Source of the DNA: Candidatus Epulonipiscioides gigas
GTDB taxonomy: Bacteria > Bacillota > Clostridia > Lachnospirales > Cellulosilyticaceae
Length of the DNA: 61,074 nucleotides
Assembly (NCBI GenBank): GCA_001983555.1
Contig: LJHE01000034.1
Coordinates: forward strand, 15,906-76,979
Direction of reading: 5' to 3'
Part shown: positions 17,300 through 25,863 of the stretch, piece after piece
Position numbering within the stretch: the stretch's first letter is position 1
How the letters are laid out: every line of letters begins with the position of its first letter
Notes under the pieces: generated by a model
Database searches by the model: none
What the model was told of the DNA's origin: nothing
Seen by the model: only the letters and a program-made list of their open reading frames with translations
Position numbers and translations under genes: made by a program

Positions 17300-17690
17300 A
17301 TTCTGTAAAACTTTCCTTTTTTATGTCTATGTAGACTATTTGGTGTGGTAGTGGTTTGTGCATTAAAAGTTCATTAACAGCTTTTTCTTCAATAATGTCT
17401 AAATCATAAGCTTGAGCTAATATGGAAGTAAGTTTATTTAACTGGCTTAAACTTTCTTGCCAAATTTTATTAGTCAGTTTTAGTTGATGTTGAGCTTCTA
17501 AAACTTGTGAATTTAAAGTAACATAAGAAAAAGAAGAAACAAATAAAATTGCAATACAAATTATACTTGTAATAAATACAGAATTTAAATTTAATTTAAG
17601 AGGAGCTTGTTGCTTTTGCTTTGCAGGTTTATTTGCAGTTTTTTTATAAGCCGATAATGGAGTTGGTTTTTCAGGTCGATGTTTATACAT
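17292..17690 (-). CDS. FtsL-like septum formation protein
   Basis: A 132-residue protein with a basic, proline-rich cytoplasmic tail (1-33) and one membrane segment near 36-58 (VFITSIICIAILFVSSFSYV). A predicted coiled coil with leucine heptads follows (LEAQHQLKLTNKIWQESLSQL). This is the layout of FtsL/DivIC-type division proteins, which pair with FtsB/DivIC and FtsQ to recruit and activate FtsW-FtsI. Sequence conservation in FtsL is very low, so the call rests on topology and on its place between rsmH and the PBP gene. The 3' end overlaps the PBP start by eight bases. Confidence 0.75.
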   Translation of the reverse strand: MYKHRPEKPTPLSAYKKTANKPAKQKQQAPLKLNLNSVFITSIICIAILFVSSFSYVTLNSQVLEAQHQLKLTNKIWQESLSQLNKLTSILAQAYDLDIIEEKAVNELLMHKPLPHQIVYIDIKKESFTEYE

Positions 17691-17716
17691 TTTCTTTGCT
17701 CCTTATAAATATATTG

Positions 17717-18646
17717 TTAAATGATTTTTTCTACTATTCTGAGTTTAGCACTTTTTGAACGTGAATTTTGTGCCAATTCTTGCTCTGATGGTAAAATAGG
17801 TTTTCGTGTTAATATCTTAATCTGGCTTTGTCTATTACAATTACAAATTGGAAAATTGCTTGGACAAATACAAGGGTTTTCAAGCTCTTTAAATTTATGT
17901 TTTACAATTCTATCTTCTAAGGAGTGAAATGTAATTATACATAATCGTCCGCCTAAATTAAGCTTTTCCACTATCTTATTAATTGCAGGAGCAATTATAT
18001 CAATTTCTTTATTAACTTCTATGCGAATTGCTTGAAAAGTACGTTTTGCTGGATGTCCTCCTTCAACTCGAGCTGATTTTGGTATTGCATTTTTAATTAT
18101 TTCTACTAGTTGAAATGTTGTATAAACTGGTCTAGCTTGTACAATAAAATTGGCAATTCTTTTTGCCCATTTTTCTTCACCAAAATTTTTTATAACTTTT
18201 GATAAATCATCTTCGCTATAATTATTTACAACATCAAAGGCACTAAACTCTACATCTTGGTTCATTCTCATATCCAGATTTGCATCTTTCATATACGAAA
18301 AACCACGCTCTGCTTCATCAAGTTGATAAGAAGATACTCCAAGATCAAGAAGCATTCCATCAATTTTATCTATATTAATATTATTTAATATAGTTTCAAT
18401 TTCATTAAAATTACTTTTTATTATATAAGTTTTATTCAAATTATTTGCTAACCTACTTTTTGAAGTTTCAAGTGCATTATTATCTTGATCTATTCCTACA
18501 AAAATTCCTGTTTTATCAAGATGGCTACAAATTTTTATTGCATGTCCTGCTCCACCAAGTGTACCGTCTACATAGATTCCATTTTTTTTTATATTAAGTC
18601 CTTCTATACATTCATTAAGAAGTACAGATGTATGATTAAATTCCAT
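17717..18646 (-). CDS. rsmH: 16S rRNA (cytosine-1402 N4)-methyltransferase
   Basis: A 309-residue SAM-dependent enzyme that methylates C1402 in the decoding site of 16S rRNA. Visible motifs are the SAM-binding [12 protein letters not shown] near residues 24-35, the acidic [20 protein letters not shown] block, and [26 protein letters not shown], the strongest family signature, lies toward the C-terminus. AAGGA lies about eight bases before the ATG. It opens the dcw cluster; the usual mraZ regulator is not found upstream, where a transporter operon ends instead. Confidence 0.97.
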   Translation of the reverse strand: MEFNHTSVLLNECIEGLNIKKNGIYVDGTLGGAGHAIKICSHLDKTGIFVGIDQDNNALETSKSRLANNLNKTYIIKSNFNEIETILNNINIDKIDGMLLDLGVSSYQLDEAERGFSYMKDANLDMRMNQDVEFSAFDVVNNYSEDDLSKVIKNFGEEKWAKRIANFIVQARPVYTTFQLVEIIKNAIPKSARVEGGHPAKRTFQAIRIEVNKEIDIIAPAINKIVEKLNLGGRLCIITFHSLEDRIVKHKFKELENPCICPSNFPICNCNRQSQIKILTRKPILPSEQELAQNSRSKSAKLRIVEKII

Positions 18647-18675
18647 TTATTGTTCCTTTTTATATATTTTTTTAT

Positions 18676-18731
18676 ATTTTAAATGAAAAAAAATTTTTTT
18701 TCAAGTATAAATTAATAATTTGTTGTGTCAA
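18676..18731 (-). promoter_or_regulatory. Tandem sigma-A promoters of the dcw cluster
   Basis: Two promoters are readable on the minus strand. The upstream one is TTGACA (18726-18731), 16 bases, TATACT (18704-18709). The downstream one is TTGAAA (18699-18704), 17 bases, TAAAAT (18676-18681). Both point at rsmH, with predicted leaders of roughly 50 and 22 nt. The second could be fortuitous in such AT-rich DNA. Confidence 0.55.
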
Positions 18732-18732
18732 T

Positions 18733-18791
18733 TTACTTTAGGAAATGATACATATGGTACGGTAGTTATCTTGATATTTTTCCTAAAGTAA
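18733..18791. repeat. 13-bp perfect inverted repeat upstream of the dcw promoter
   Basis: TTACTTTAGGAAA (18733-18745) and TTTCCTAAAGTAA (18779-18791) are perfect complements around a 33-base loop. The inner arm lies one base beyond the upstream -35 box. No T-run follows, so it is a poor intrinsic terminator for the upstream transporter operon. A protein-binding site or a small mobile-element footprint is possible. Confidence 0.6.
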
Positions 18792-18846
18792 TTTAGAGAT
18801 AGAAAAATTTTGCTCTATATTGATATATGAGAAGATGAATTATTAA

Positions 18847-19557
18847 TTAATATATTTTTAAAAATTCTTTTAATTCAGCGCTTTGAGGATTATTAAGCAG
18901 AGCTCTATCACCTTGTTCAATCACTTTTCCTTGTTTCAAGAAAATAAAATAATCTGCAAAATCCTTTAAGAAATGCATCTCATGAGTCACAAATATAAAA
19001 TGACGACCATCTTTTTTTAAGCTAGTAATAGCTTTTAAAACTTCTTGTGTCATGAGAGGATCAAGAGCAGCAGTAGGCTCGTCTAAAAATATCAGAGATG
19101 GATTAGTTGATAACGCTCTTGCAATAGATGCTCTTTGCGCTTGTCCACCAGAAATTTCGCTAGGTTTTTTATTGGCTTCATTTGAAATACGTAATTGTTT
19201 TAACAGAGCATTTATTTTTTTATCAGTCTCTAATTTATCTATCTTTTTAATTTTGTGTAAGATAAGAGCAATATTATTATATACACTAAGATGTGGAAAT
19301 AAATTATGTTTTTGAAAAACTACACCTATTTTTGACTGAAATTCTTTTTTCTTCACTATGGGAGATATATCATTAATTAAAATTTCACCTTCTTCTGGTT
19401 CTTCAATTCCACTAAGCAATCTTAATAGTGTAGATTTTCCACAGCCAGATTCACCTATTATTCCAAGTGAATTTATATTATCTATATCAAGACTTATATT
19501 ATCTAATATGGTAGTTTTACCATATACTTTTGTTATACTATCAATTTTTATTTTCAT
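18847..19557 (-). CDS. Polar amino-acid ABC transporter ATP-binding protein (GlnQ-like)
   Basis: A 236-residue ATPase with Walker A GESGCGKST near residues 37-45, FQKHNLFPHLSVYNN at the Q-loop, the signature SGGQAQRASIARAL, Walker B into FLDEPTAALDP, and the switch histidine in VTHEM. The phrase following Walker B (TAALDPLMTQEVL) is typical of the GlnQ/HisP polar amino-acid group. It overlaps the permease stop by four bases and closes a binding protein-permease-ATPase importer operon. Substrate is unassigned. Confidence 0.92.
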   Translation of the reverse strand: MKIKIDSITKVYGKTTILDNISLDIDNINSLGIIGESGCGKSTLLRLLSGIEEPEEGEILINDISPIVKKKEFQSKIGVVFQKHNLFPHLSVYNNIALILHKIKKIDKLETDKKINALLKQLRISNEANKKPSEISGGQAQRASIARALSTNPSLIFLDEPTAALDPLMTQEVLKAITSLKKDGRHFIFVTHEMHFLKDFADYFIFLKQGKVIEQGDRALLNNPQSAELKEFLKIY

Positions 19558-20303
19558 TGAGACACCTTCTTTGCTATAATTTTAGCCAATAGTGAAAGAG
19601 GAATTGTAACAATTAAATACATAAGCCACATAACATAATATCCCTCAATAAAGGCATAACTTTTATTAGAAATTACGGTAGTCATATATGTAATTTCAGG
19701 AATAGATATAATATTTAATAGAGCTGACCCTTTAATTACACTCGATAAATTATTTATTAATGATGGAACAAATGGACGTATTATTTGTGGTAAGATAACA
19801 TATTTATATTGCTCATACCATTTAAAATTATATAAGTTCATCACAATATATTGTTCATCTGTTACAACTGCCGCTGTGCTTTCATATGCATTTGCAACAT
19901 ATGGACTATTATATAAAATCATAGCCAATATCCCAAGAAAAAGCTTATTGTCATTACCTAATAATTGACCAAAAGGATATACAACTAAAAAAATCATTAC
20001 TAATAAAGGAGTACCCATAATTATTTCACTAAATACTTCTGCAATTGCTTTTATGTAGGTAATTTTAGAGCGCATCATTACAAAAATTATAAATCCTAGA
20101 ATTAAAGTTCCAATTAGCGTAACAAGACTAATTAATATTGTGTTTAAAAATGCTTCTCCTAGCAGGTTGTAATTTGTAAGAATAAGTTCATATCTAGGAT
20201 TTTTAATTGTAAATCGCATAGCCAAAAATATTATAATTGTAAAAAAGAGCACAACAATTCCATATTGAGCTCTGAGGGAACATTTTTTCATATCTACCTC
20301 CAT
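19554..20303 (-). CDS. Amino-acid ABC transporter permease (HisM/GlnP family)
   Basis: A 249-residue inner-membrane subunit with about five hydrophobic helices. The EAFLNTILISLVTLIGTLILG segment is typical of the HisMQ permease N-terminus. The coupling region contains the EAA-like loop with G residues (ESTAAVVTDEQYIVMNLYNFKWYEQ), though its usual glycine is less clear. It lies between the lipoprotein receptor and the ATPase; a hairpin separates it from the receptor gene, probably lowering permease mRNA relative to receptor mRNA. Confidence 0.88.
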   Translation of the reverse strand: MEVDMKKCSLRAQYGIVVLFFTIIIFLAMRFTIKNPRYELILTNYNLLGEAFLNTILISLVTLIGTLILGFIIFVMMRSKITYIKAIAEVFSEIIMGTPLLVMIFLVVYPFGQLLGNDNKLFLGILAMILYNSPYVANAYESTAAVVTDEQYIVMNLYNFKWYEQYKYVILPQIIRPFVPSLINNLSSVIKGSALLNIISIPEITYMTTVISNKSYAFIEGYYVMWLMYLIVTIPLSLLAKIIAKKVSQ

Positions 20304-20321
20304 TTTAATGTGTAAAAATTT

Positions 20322-20351
20322 TCCTAATCTAAATATAAACTTAGATTAGGA
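20322..20351 (-). terminator. Intercistronic hairpin after the binding-protein gene
   Basis: TCCTAATCTAA (20322-20332) pairs with TTAGATTAGGA (20341-20351) in an 11-bp stem with an 8-nt loop. A short A4T5 tract follows on the minus strand. Such hairpins after solute-binding-protein genes usually cause partial termination or mRNA stabilisation, favouring receptor over permease. Confidence 0.7.
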
Positions 20352-20368
20352 TAATAATGACTGTATAA

Positions 20369-21196
20369 TTATTTTACAGGATTAACAATATAACTAAGAC
20401 CAAGCTCTGGATTTTTTAAGAATTCAGCAATAATAGGGTCATATTCTGTAGCCATTTGATCATATAAACCACCATCTTCATACATAGATGCAATAAATTC
20501 ATTTGCCAAATTAAGCATTTCTGTATCACCTTTTCGTACAGCAAAGTTTGAAGCATCTTGAGTTTTAATTCCACTATATACAATGGTATTTTCAGGGTCT
20601 GCTGCTCCAAATGAATGAACTTCATTTGATGCAATTAAAACATCATTTTGTCCGTTTGAAATTTCAATTAAACCTGTTCCTATTTCGGTAACTTCTGTAA
20701 CTTCAACTCCTTTAGACTGAGGATAGTAAACACCCTTTGTACCAGATAGTCCAACAAATTTTGCATCATCTATTGCAAAAAATTCCTCTTCTGACATATT
20801 ATCTGTAATATTATGCTCTGTTGCAAAATCTTTATTTACAAGTGCTAATGTATATGTATATCTATATGGGACAGAAAAATCTACCTTTTCAGCACGCTCT
20901 GCAGTTTTTGACATATCAGCAATTAATATATCTACATCACCTGTTTCAAGTGCGGGTATAAGTAGACCAAAATCTGTATTAACAATTTCAACTTCTTTGC
21001 CAATAAATTCTCCAAATGCCTTTGCAATATCGACTTCAAATCCTGCTGGAGCTCCATTATCATCTACATATGAAAAGGGAGGGAATTTTAAATCTACGCC
21101 AACTTTAATAACATCTGTTTCTGATTCTTGAGTACACGCTGTTAAGCTTGCAATAACTGCAACACCTAATAAAGTGTTTATTAAAAAATTTTTCAT
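20369..21196 (-). CDS. Amino-acid-binding lipoprotein (solute-binding protein family 3)
   Basis: A 275-residue receptor with an N-terminal signal peptide and lipobox SLTAC, predicting lipid attachment at C21 after cleavage. The mature part reads as family 3: VGVDLKFPPFSYVDDNGAPAGFEVDIAKAFGE at the start of lobe 1, and later LLIPALETGDVDILIADMSKTAERAEKVDFS, the ligand-pocket region. The operon order is receptor, permease, ATPase. The likely ligand is a polar amino acid, not identifiable further. Expression probably starts at the promoter at 21258-21286. Confidence 0.9.
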   Translation of the reverse strand: MKNFLINTLLGVAVIASLTACTQESETDVIKVGVDLKFPPFSYVDDNGAPAGFEVDIAKAFGEFIGKEVEIVNTDFGLLIPALETGDVDILIADMSKTAERAEKVDFSVPYRYTYTLALVNKDFATEHNITDNMSEEEFFAIDDAKFVGLSGTKGVYYPQSKGVEVTEVTEIGTGLIEISNGQNDVLIASNEVHSFGAADPENTIVYSGIKTQDASNFAVRKGDTEMLNLANEFIASMYEDGGLYDQMATEYDPIIAEFLKNPELGLSYIVNPVK

Positions 21197-21232
21197 TTTA
21201 CGCTATCTCCTTATATAATAAACTCTTTGATA

Positions 21233-21262
21233 TTGACATTTTAATTACACATTTACTATAAT
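21233..21262 (+). promoter_or_regulatory. Sigma-A promoter of the aldo/keto reductase gene
   Basis: TTGACA (21233-21238), an 18-base spacer, and TATAAT (21257-21262). The -10 box coincides with the -10 box of the oppositely directed promoter for the amino-acid transporter, so the two would compete for polymerase. Confidence 0.75.
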
Positions 21263-21286
21263 AATACTAATTTGGAAATTTGTAAA
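21258..21286 (-). promoter_or_regulatory. Sigma-A promoter of the amino-acid transporter operon
   Basis: TTTACA (21281-21286), a 17-base spacer and TATTAT (21258-21263) on the minus strand. The -10 overlaps the opposing promoter by five bases. Confidence 0.6.
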
Positions 21287-21344
21287 GTAGGTACATCCTA
21301 TAAACTGAGTAACCAAAAAGTAACTTAAAAAATGGAGGATTATT

Positions 21345-22463
21345 ATGATTTACAGAAATTTTGATGATGGTGATAAAGACCATTCATTATTAGGATTTGG
21401 TATTATGCGAATGCCGACTAAAGACGAAGGCGGTATAGACTATGAACTTAGTGAAGAAATGATAGATTTAGCATACAATAAAGGCGTAAACTATTTTGAC
21501 ACCGCTTATGTATATCATGGCGGAGAATCAGAAGTATTTTTAGGAAAAGTTTTAAAAAAATATCCCCGCGATAGCTTTTTTGTAGCAACGAAACTTCCAC
21601 TTTGGCAAACTAATAGTATGGAAGATGTTAATAGAATTTTTGAAGAGCATTTAACTAGGCTTGATATGGATTATATTGACTATTATTTATTCCATGCAAT
21701 GGATAGACCCAAAATGGAAAAAATAAAGGAAATGAAGCTTATTGAATGGGCTGAGCAGAAGAAAAAAGAGGGTAAAATTAGACATCTTTGTTTTTCTTTC
21801 CACGGAGATTTAGAATGTCTTAAAGAATTATTAGAGCTACATGACTTTGCTTTTTGTCAACTCCAAATTAACTATGCAGACTGGAATAAATTTAATGCAA
21901 AAAAAATGTATGATATTGCAACTGCAGCTAACACTCCTATCGTTGTTATGGAGCCAGTTCGTGGTGGTATGCTAGCAAATCCTGCTCCAGAAGTGCAAAA
22001 AATATTTAAAGAAGCAGATCAAAATTTGTCTAATGCAAATTGGGCCTTTAGATTTGTAGCTAATTTACCAAATGTTAAACTAATTTTGAGCGGTATGTCA
22101 ACTCTTGAACAAGTAAAAGATAATATTAACACTTTTGAGAGCGAAGAAACTATTGCTCTTTCCGCAACTGATAAAGAAGTTCTTGATACTGCAATTGATG
22201 TGCTAGATAACCTAAAAAGTATTCCTTGTACTGGTTGTCAATATTGTATGCCGTGTCCATTTGGTGTACAAATTCCAACATGCTTTGAAAAATTTAATAC
22301 TGCTAAAATATTTAAAAATGCAAATTATAAATCTATCCCTGAGGAAGCTCGTGCTGATAAATGTGTAAATTGTAAAAAATGTGTTCCTCTTTGTCCACAA
22401 CACATAGATATTCCTACTAAATTAATCGAAGTTGTTGAGCAGTTTGTAGAAAAGAAAAAATAG
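21345..22463 (+). CDS. Aldo/keto reductase with C-terminal 4Fe-4S ferredoxin domain
   Basis: A 372-residue cytoplasmic oxidoreductase. Residues 1-285 form the aldo/keto reductase barrel with the FDTAYVYHGGE motif (catalytic Tyr57 with Asp52) and Lys83 in VATKLPLW. The tail has two cysteine groups: C295, C298, C301 and C304, and then C340, C343, C346 and C350, the last four forming a typical CX2CX2CX3CP 4Fe-4S site. This plan is common in anaerobic Clostridia, where the reductase may take electrons from ferredoxin. Start ATG has GGAGG about eight bases upstream. The substrate is unknown. Confidence 0.93.
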   Translation: MIYRNFDDGDKDHSLLGFGIMRMPTKDEGGIDYELSEEMIDLAYNKGVNYFDTAYVYHGGESEVFLGKVLKKYPRDSFFVATKLPLWQTNSMEDVNRIFEEHLTRLDMDYIDYYLFHAMDRPKMEKIKEMKLIEWAEQKKKEGKIRHLCFSFHGDLECLKELLELHDFAFCQLQINYADWNKFNAKKMYDIATAANTPIVVMEPVRGGMLANPAPEVQKIFKEADQNLSNANWAFRFVANLPNVKLILSGMSTLEQVKDNINTFESEETIALSATDKEVLDTAIDVLDNLKSIPCTGCQYCMPCPFGVQIPTCFEKFNTAKIFKNANYKSIPEEARADKCVNCKKCVPLCPQHIDIPTKLIEVVEQFVEKKK

Positions 22464-22474
22464 TTTTAAAAAAG

Positions 22475-22499
22475 CCTAACTTTAATCAAATAAGTTAGG
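22475..22499. terminator. Bidirectional terminator between convergent genes
   Basis: CCTAACTT (22475-22482) pairs with AAGTTAGG (22492-22499), with T-runs on both sides (TTTTAT on the plus strand, TTTTTT on the minus strand). It ends both the aldo/keto reductase and the convergent helicase transcripts. Confidence 0.8.
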
Positions 22500-22508
22500 T
22501 TTTATATA

Positions 22509-25448
22509 TTACTTGATATTTTTTAACATATCCAAATAAAATTGAGCAGCTCTGTGACCTTTGGCCGAAGCTTTTCTATACCACTTTATTGCTTGTTTAA
22601 TATCTTTTCTAGTTCCTTTACCTTCTTCAAGACAAATCCCTAATCTAAATTGAGCATCAATATGTCCTTGAATAGCAGCTTTTTTATACATTTCTACAGC
22701 TTTATGAAAATCTTTAATCGCAGTATATTCTAATCCTAAACTATATTGAGCTGGTGCATATCCGTGCATTGCTGATTTTTGAAACCATTCTATTGCTTTT
22801 GTCAAATCTTTTTCTACTCCATCACCTTTTTTATAACATAATCCTATTTTAAATTGTGCTTCTATTTGTTCTTGAATAGCTGCCTTTTCCCACAATTGAG
22901 CAGCTTTATGAAAATCTCGTTCTATATCATAACCGTTGTCATAACATTCAGCTAATTTAAATTGGGCTAAAGCATGTTCTTGATTTGCAGCTTCTTGCCA
23001 TAATTCAATTGCTTTTTTCAAATCTTTTTCTAATTCGTAACACAACCCTAAACTATATTGAGCTGGTGCATATCTTTGTACAGCAGCCTTTTGATACCAC
23101 TCCATTGCTTTTGCTAAATTTTTATTTACCCCTATTCCTTCATCATAACAAGAACCTAAACTATATTGAGCTGGTGCATATCCTTGCATTGCTGATTTTG
23201 TATACCATTCTACGGCTATTTTTAAAGACTGTTGAGCTCCGTTGCCGTAATGCCATTTCAAATCTTTAACTATCCCATCACTATTGGTATAACATATCCC
23301 CAAATTATATTGAGCTTGGGCATGTCCTTGCAGAGCTGCTTTTGTGTACCATTCTACGGCTTTTTGTGCATCTATTTTTATTTTAATCCCTTTTTTGTAA
23401 CACATACCCAAATTAAACTGAGCATCTATATCACCATTATTAGCTTTATAAATTAGGTCTTCAAGTTCTAAAGTATCATTAAAATATACTTCATTTTTTT
23501 CATTGATTTCAGCTTCTTGTGCATATTCTCTTGCCAATTGAGATTGTTCAGTTTGACCAACCTGCTCAAGTCTTTTTGCTTCATTTTCCCAATCTTTTGC
23601 TGTAGATTTTTGAGTTAGAGCTACTATTTCTAAATTATATTCTTTTACTATTTCACAAATTTCAAAAGGTTTAAAGTTCAATTCTTTATATTTAGATTCA
23701 TAGATAAATAAATTAGATTTAGCACGACTGATGCCAACATAAAGTAGATTAAAATAATATTTCATATGATTATTTTTTTTATGCTTATAATTTAGTATTT
23801 CGTTCCAGTGTTCGCTATATTCAGACATTAAATCATAGCAATATACATTATCATATTCTAATCCTTTGATTTCATGAATTAGGAAAATACGCCGCTTGAG
23901 TCCTTTGTATTTTTGTATTAAATTTTTTCTAGTATTTTCACTTCCAACTACCACCACACAATAATGCTTGTCTAACAATTCATTAAATAAAAACGTAAAT
24001 TCATTTTCTTTAAAATCTAATATTTTAGGAATACTTCCATCTTTTAATGCTACTTCGGTACAATCATCAGTAGACTTACCTATATATAATTGTCTACATT
24101 TAACAATTTCATTAATTAAATTCGTAATTTGTCTAGTACCTCTATAATTTTTAGTTAAAACTTTGCAAATTAATTTTTGCTCATAAGTAAAATATAAATT
24201 TTTTAAACGTCCAAAATTAAAGAATGTAGGATAAATTGTCTGATTTGTATCTCCAGCCCAAACAATTTTTCCATTTGGCTTAATCAGTTTACTAATTAAA
24301 TATATTTGCAATTCGCTTAAATCTTGAATTTCATCAACAACTATATAATCATACATAGGTAAATTATTTGACTTTAATATTTTTCCTGCAATATCATTTT
24401 CATCATATTGATTATAGTCTTTTATCCATTTTTGATAAGCTAATGCAACTTTATAAATTTCTTCTTTCTCTTCTTTGTTAAATATAGAATACTGCTTTGG
24501 TATGTTTAAATAAGAGTCTAAAGACAATAATTTTTGATTATTTTTTATTTTATTTTGAGCGCCTATATATTCAAGCCCCAGATATCCTGTAAGTACTCCT
24601 CTAATTTCTGCTACAATTTCATGAATTTCTTTTATTTGTATTATTCGATATTTATATTTTTCAGCTTTTAACCATGATCTTATTTGATTTGTTGTTAATA
24701 TCTCTTTAATATCGATGTTACTTAACTTGCTCAGTAATTTTCTAACAGTTATAAATTCCAAATTATTATTTTCTTTAAATATTTGATAATCTTGCTGAGC
24801 TTTTTCTAGTAATAAATCAGTATAAGTCAAATACAATGAGCTACTATGTACATTAACAAGTGATAAAATGTGAAGTAGAACAATAGTTTTTCCTGTACCA
24901 CCTGCTCCAGTTAGCAATATTTGATTTTCCATAGATTTTAAAACATCGAATTGTTCATGAGAAAGATATTGAGCAAAATTAGTTTGCTCATTTACAATTA
25001 TTTTTTCCAAATCTTTCTCATTTATTACAAAGCCTTTAAACGAAGATAAATCAAATGATTTATGATATATTTTTTCTATATATTTGTCTGTAGCATCTTC
25101 TTGATATTCTTGTTCAGATAAGGATACACTTATATCTAACAACTTAATTTTATGTACATTGTAATTATGTGCTTTTCTTATTTGAGCATCATGATTAACA
25201 TAGCTTAAAAAAACAATATCATTACCTACATTTTGACGACTCTTAATAAAAGTAAATAAAATACGGTCACTATTATTTAGTCTAAATTTAAATATATTTG
25301 TATTATTTACTTTTCGTATTCTATATCCAAGAGGTAGCTCTCTAATTTGATTTTGTGCTTCAAGTAATTGTTTTTCAAAGTTTAATAATTTTACTATAAT
25401 ATCATATCCTAAAGGAATATTTTTAAAAAAATTTTGTTCAATAATCAT
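22509..25448 (-). CDS. RelE-like/UvrD-type helicase/Sel1-repeat fusion protein
   Basis: A 979-residue multidomain protein. Residues 1-95 resemble a RelE/ParE-type toxin fold: a helical start, then FKFRLNNSDRILFTFI and IVFLSYVNHDAQIRKA strands. Residues 160-590 are a superfamily 1 UvrD/Rep-like helicase: Walker A GAGGTGKT (181-188), Walker B VVDEIQD (370-376), WAGDTNQTIYP (398-407), LTKNYRGTRQI (431-441), IHEIKGLEYDNV (524-535) and motif VI LLYVGISRAKSNL (568-580). Residues 672-979 hold about eight Sel1/TPR-like repeats of 36 residues (AQYSLGLCY...KAAxQG). No DNA-degrading domain is seen. Similar RelE-helicase fusions are suspected conflict or repair proteins. The gene stands alone with its own promoter; a defence or RNA-directed role is inference. 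Confidence 0.8.
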   Translation of the reverse strand: MIIEQNFFKNIPLGYDIIVKLLNFEKQLLEAQNQIRELPLGYRIRKVNNTNIFKFRLNNSDRILFTFIKSRQNVGNDIVFLSYVNHDAQIRKAHNYNVHKIKLLDISVSLSEQEYQEDATDKYIEKIYHKSFDLSSFKGFVINEKDLEKIIVNEQTNFAQYLSHEQFDVLKSMENQILLTGAGGTGKTIVLLHILSLVNVHSSSLYLTYTDLLLEKAQQDYQIFKENNNLEFITVRKLLSKLSNIDIKEILTTNQIRSWLKAEKYKYRIIQIKEIHEIVAEIRGVLTGYLGLEYIGAQNKIKNNQKLLSLDSYLNIPKQYSIFNKEEKEEIYKVALAYQKWIKDYNQYDENDIAGKILKSNNLPMYDYIVVDEIQDLSELQIYLISKLIKPNGKIVWAGDTNQTIYPTFFNFGRLKNLYFTYEQKLICKVLTKNYRGTRQITNLINEIVKCRQLYIGKSTDDCTEVALKDGSIPKILDFKENEFTFLFNELLDKHYCVVVVGSENTRKNLIQKYKGLKRRIFLIHEIKGLEYDNVYCYDLMSEYSEHWNEILNYKHKKNNHMKYYFNLLYVGISRAKSNLFIYESKYKELNFKPFEICEIVKEYNLEIVALTQKSTAKDWENEAKRLEQVGQTEQSQLAREYAQEAEINEKNEVYFNDTLELEDLIYKANNGDIDAQFNLGMCYKKGIKIKIDAQKAVEWYTKAALQGHAQAQYNLGICYTNSDGIVKDLKWHYGNGAQQSLKIAVEWYTKSAMQGYAPAQYSLGSCYDEGIGVNKNLAKAMEWYQKAAVQRYAPAQYSLGLCYELEKDLKKAIELWQEAANQEHALAQFKLAECYDNGYDIERDFHKAAQLWEKAAIQEQIEAQFKIGLCYKKGDGVEKDLTKAIEWFQKSAMHGYAPAQYSLGLEYTAIKDFHKAVEMYKKAAIQGHIDAQFRLGICLEEGKGTRKDIKQAIKWYRKASAKGHRAAQFYLDMLKNIK

Positions 25449-25495
25449 AGGATAACTCCTTTCTCTTTCGAGTAAAAAATATTGTCATTTTTCAC

Positions 25496-25524
25496 ATTAT
25501 ACCTTATTTAACAGTTTTTAGCAA
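25496..25524 (-). promoter_or_regulatory. Sigma-A promoter of the helicase gene
   Basis: TTGCTA (25519-25524), a 17-base spacer and a perfect TATAAT (25496-25501) on the minus strand, about 48 bases before the helicase start codon, which itself has AAAGGAG seven bases upstream. Confidence 0.7.
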
Positions 25525-25810
25525 GAAGCTCTTACCAATCGGAAGCGTAAAATTAATAGTATTTTCCTATTCATATAATATCCCTCTTTTTTTAAATTTA
25601 ACGGTTAAACATATTATCACCAAAAATATTTATAATATCATTAATATCTTGATTTTAGTTTTAATTAACATATTATAGTAATTTTTTTATATTTATTTGA
25701 GATAAAATACATAATAGTTTTATTTTTTTTTGTATTTTCAAAAAAAATATATATAACTTTTATGTTATATAAAAAAAGACATTTTTTTATATTCTATTTA
25801 AAATAAAAAC

Positions 25811-25839
25811 TTGCATATTTTATACTTATATGGTAATAT
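25811..25839 (+). promoter_or_regulatory. Candidate promoter of the Na+/phosphate cotransporter gene
   Basis: TTGCAT (25811-25816), 17 bases, TAATAT (25834-25839). The match is moderate in very AT-rich DNA, and it would leave a short leader of about 18 nt before the GGAGG-led ATG. Confidence 0.35.
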
Positions 25840-25863
25840 TTAGAAAAACACTTGGAGGTAATT

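Larger units (their letters stand above)
25449..25863. other. AT-rich divergent intergenic region
   Basis: About 415 bases separate the helicase start from the nptA start. It holds the helicase promoter at 25496-25524 and a weaker candidate promoter for nptA. The middle (25560-25800) is almost pure A/T, with long A and T runs that may bend DNA. I see no ORF, tRNA or recognisable riboswitch. Confidence 0.6.

Noticed and set aside
22509-23430. Possible DNA-level repeat array or CRISPR in the helicase 3' end
   Set aside because: The periodicity of about 108 bases reflects the 36-residue Sel1 repeats; copies are diverged and in frame, with no conserved direct repeat and spacer structure.
22985-23456. 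Plus-strand ORFs inside the helicase gene
   Set aside because: They are antisense shadows of the Sel1 repeats, with no ribosome binding site.
25449-25863. Riboswitch or small RNA upstream of the phosphate cotransporter
   Set aside because: The region is almost pure A/T with no conserved stems that I can recognise.
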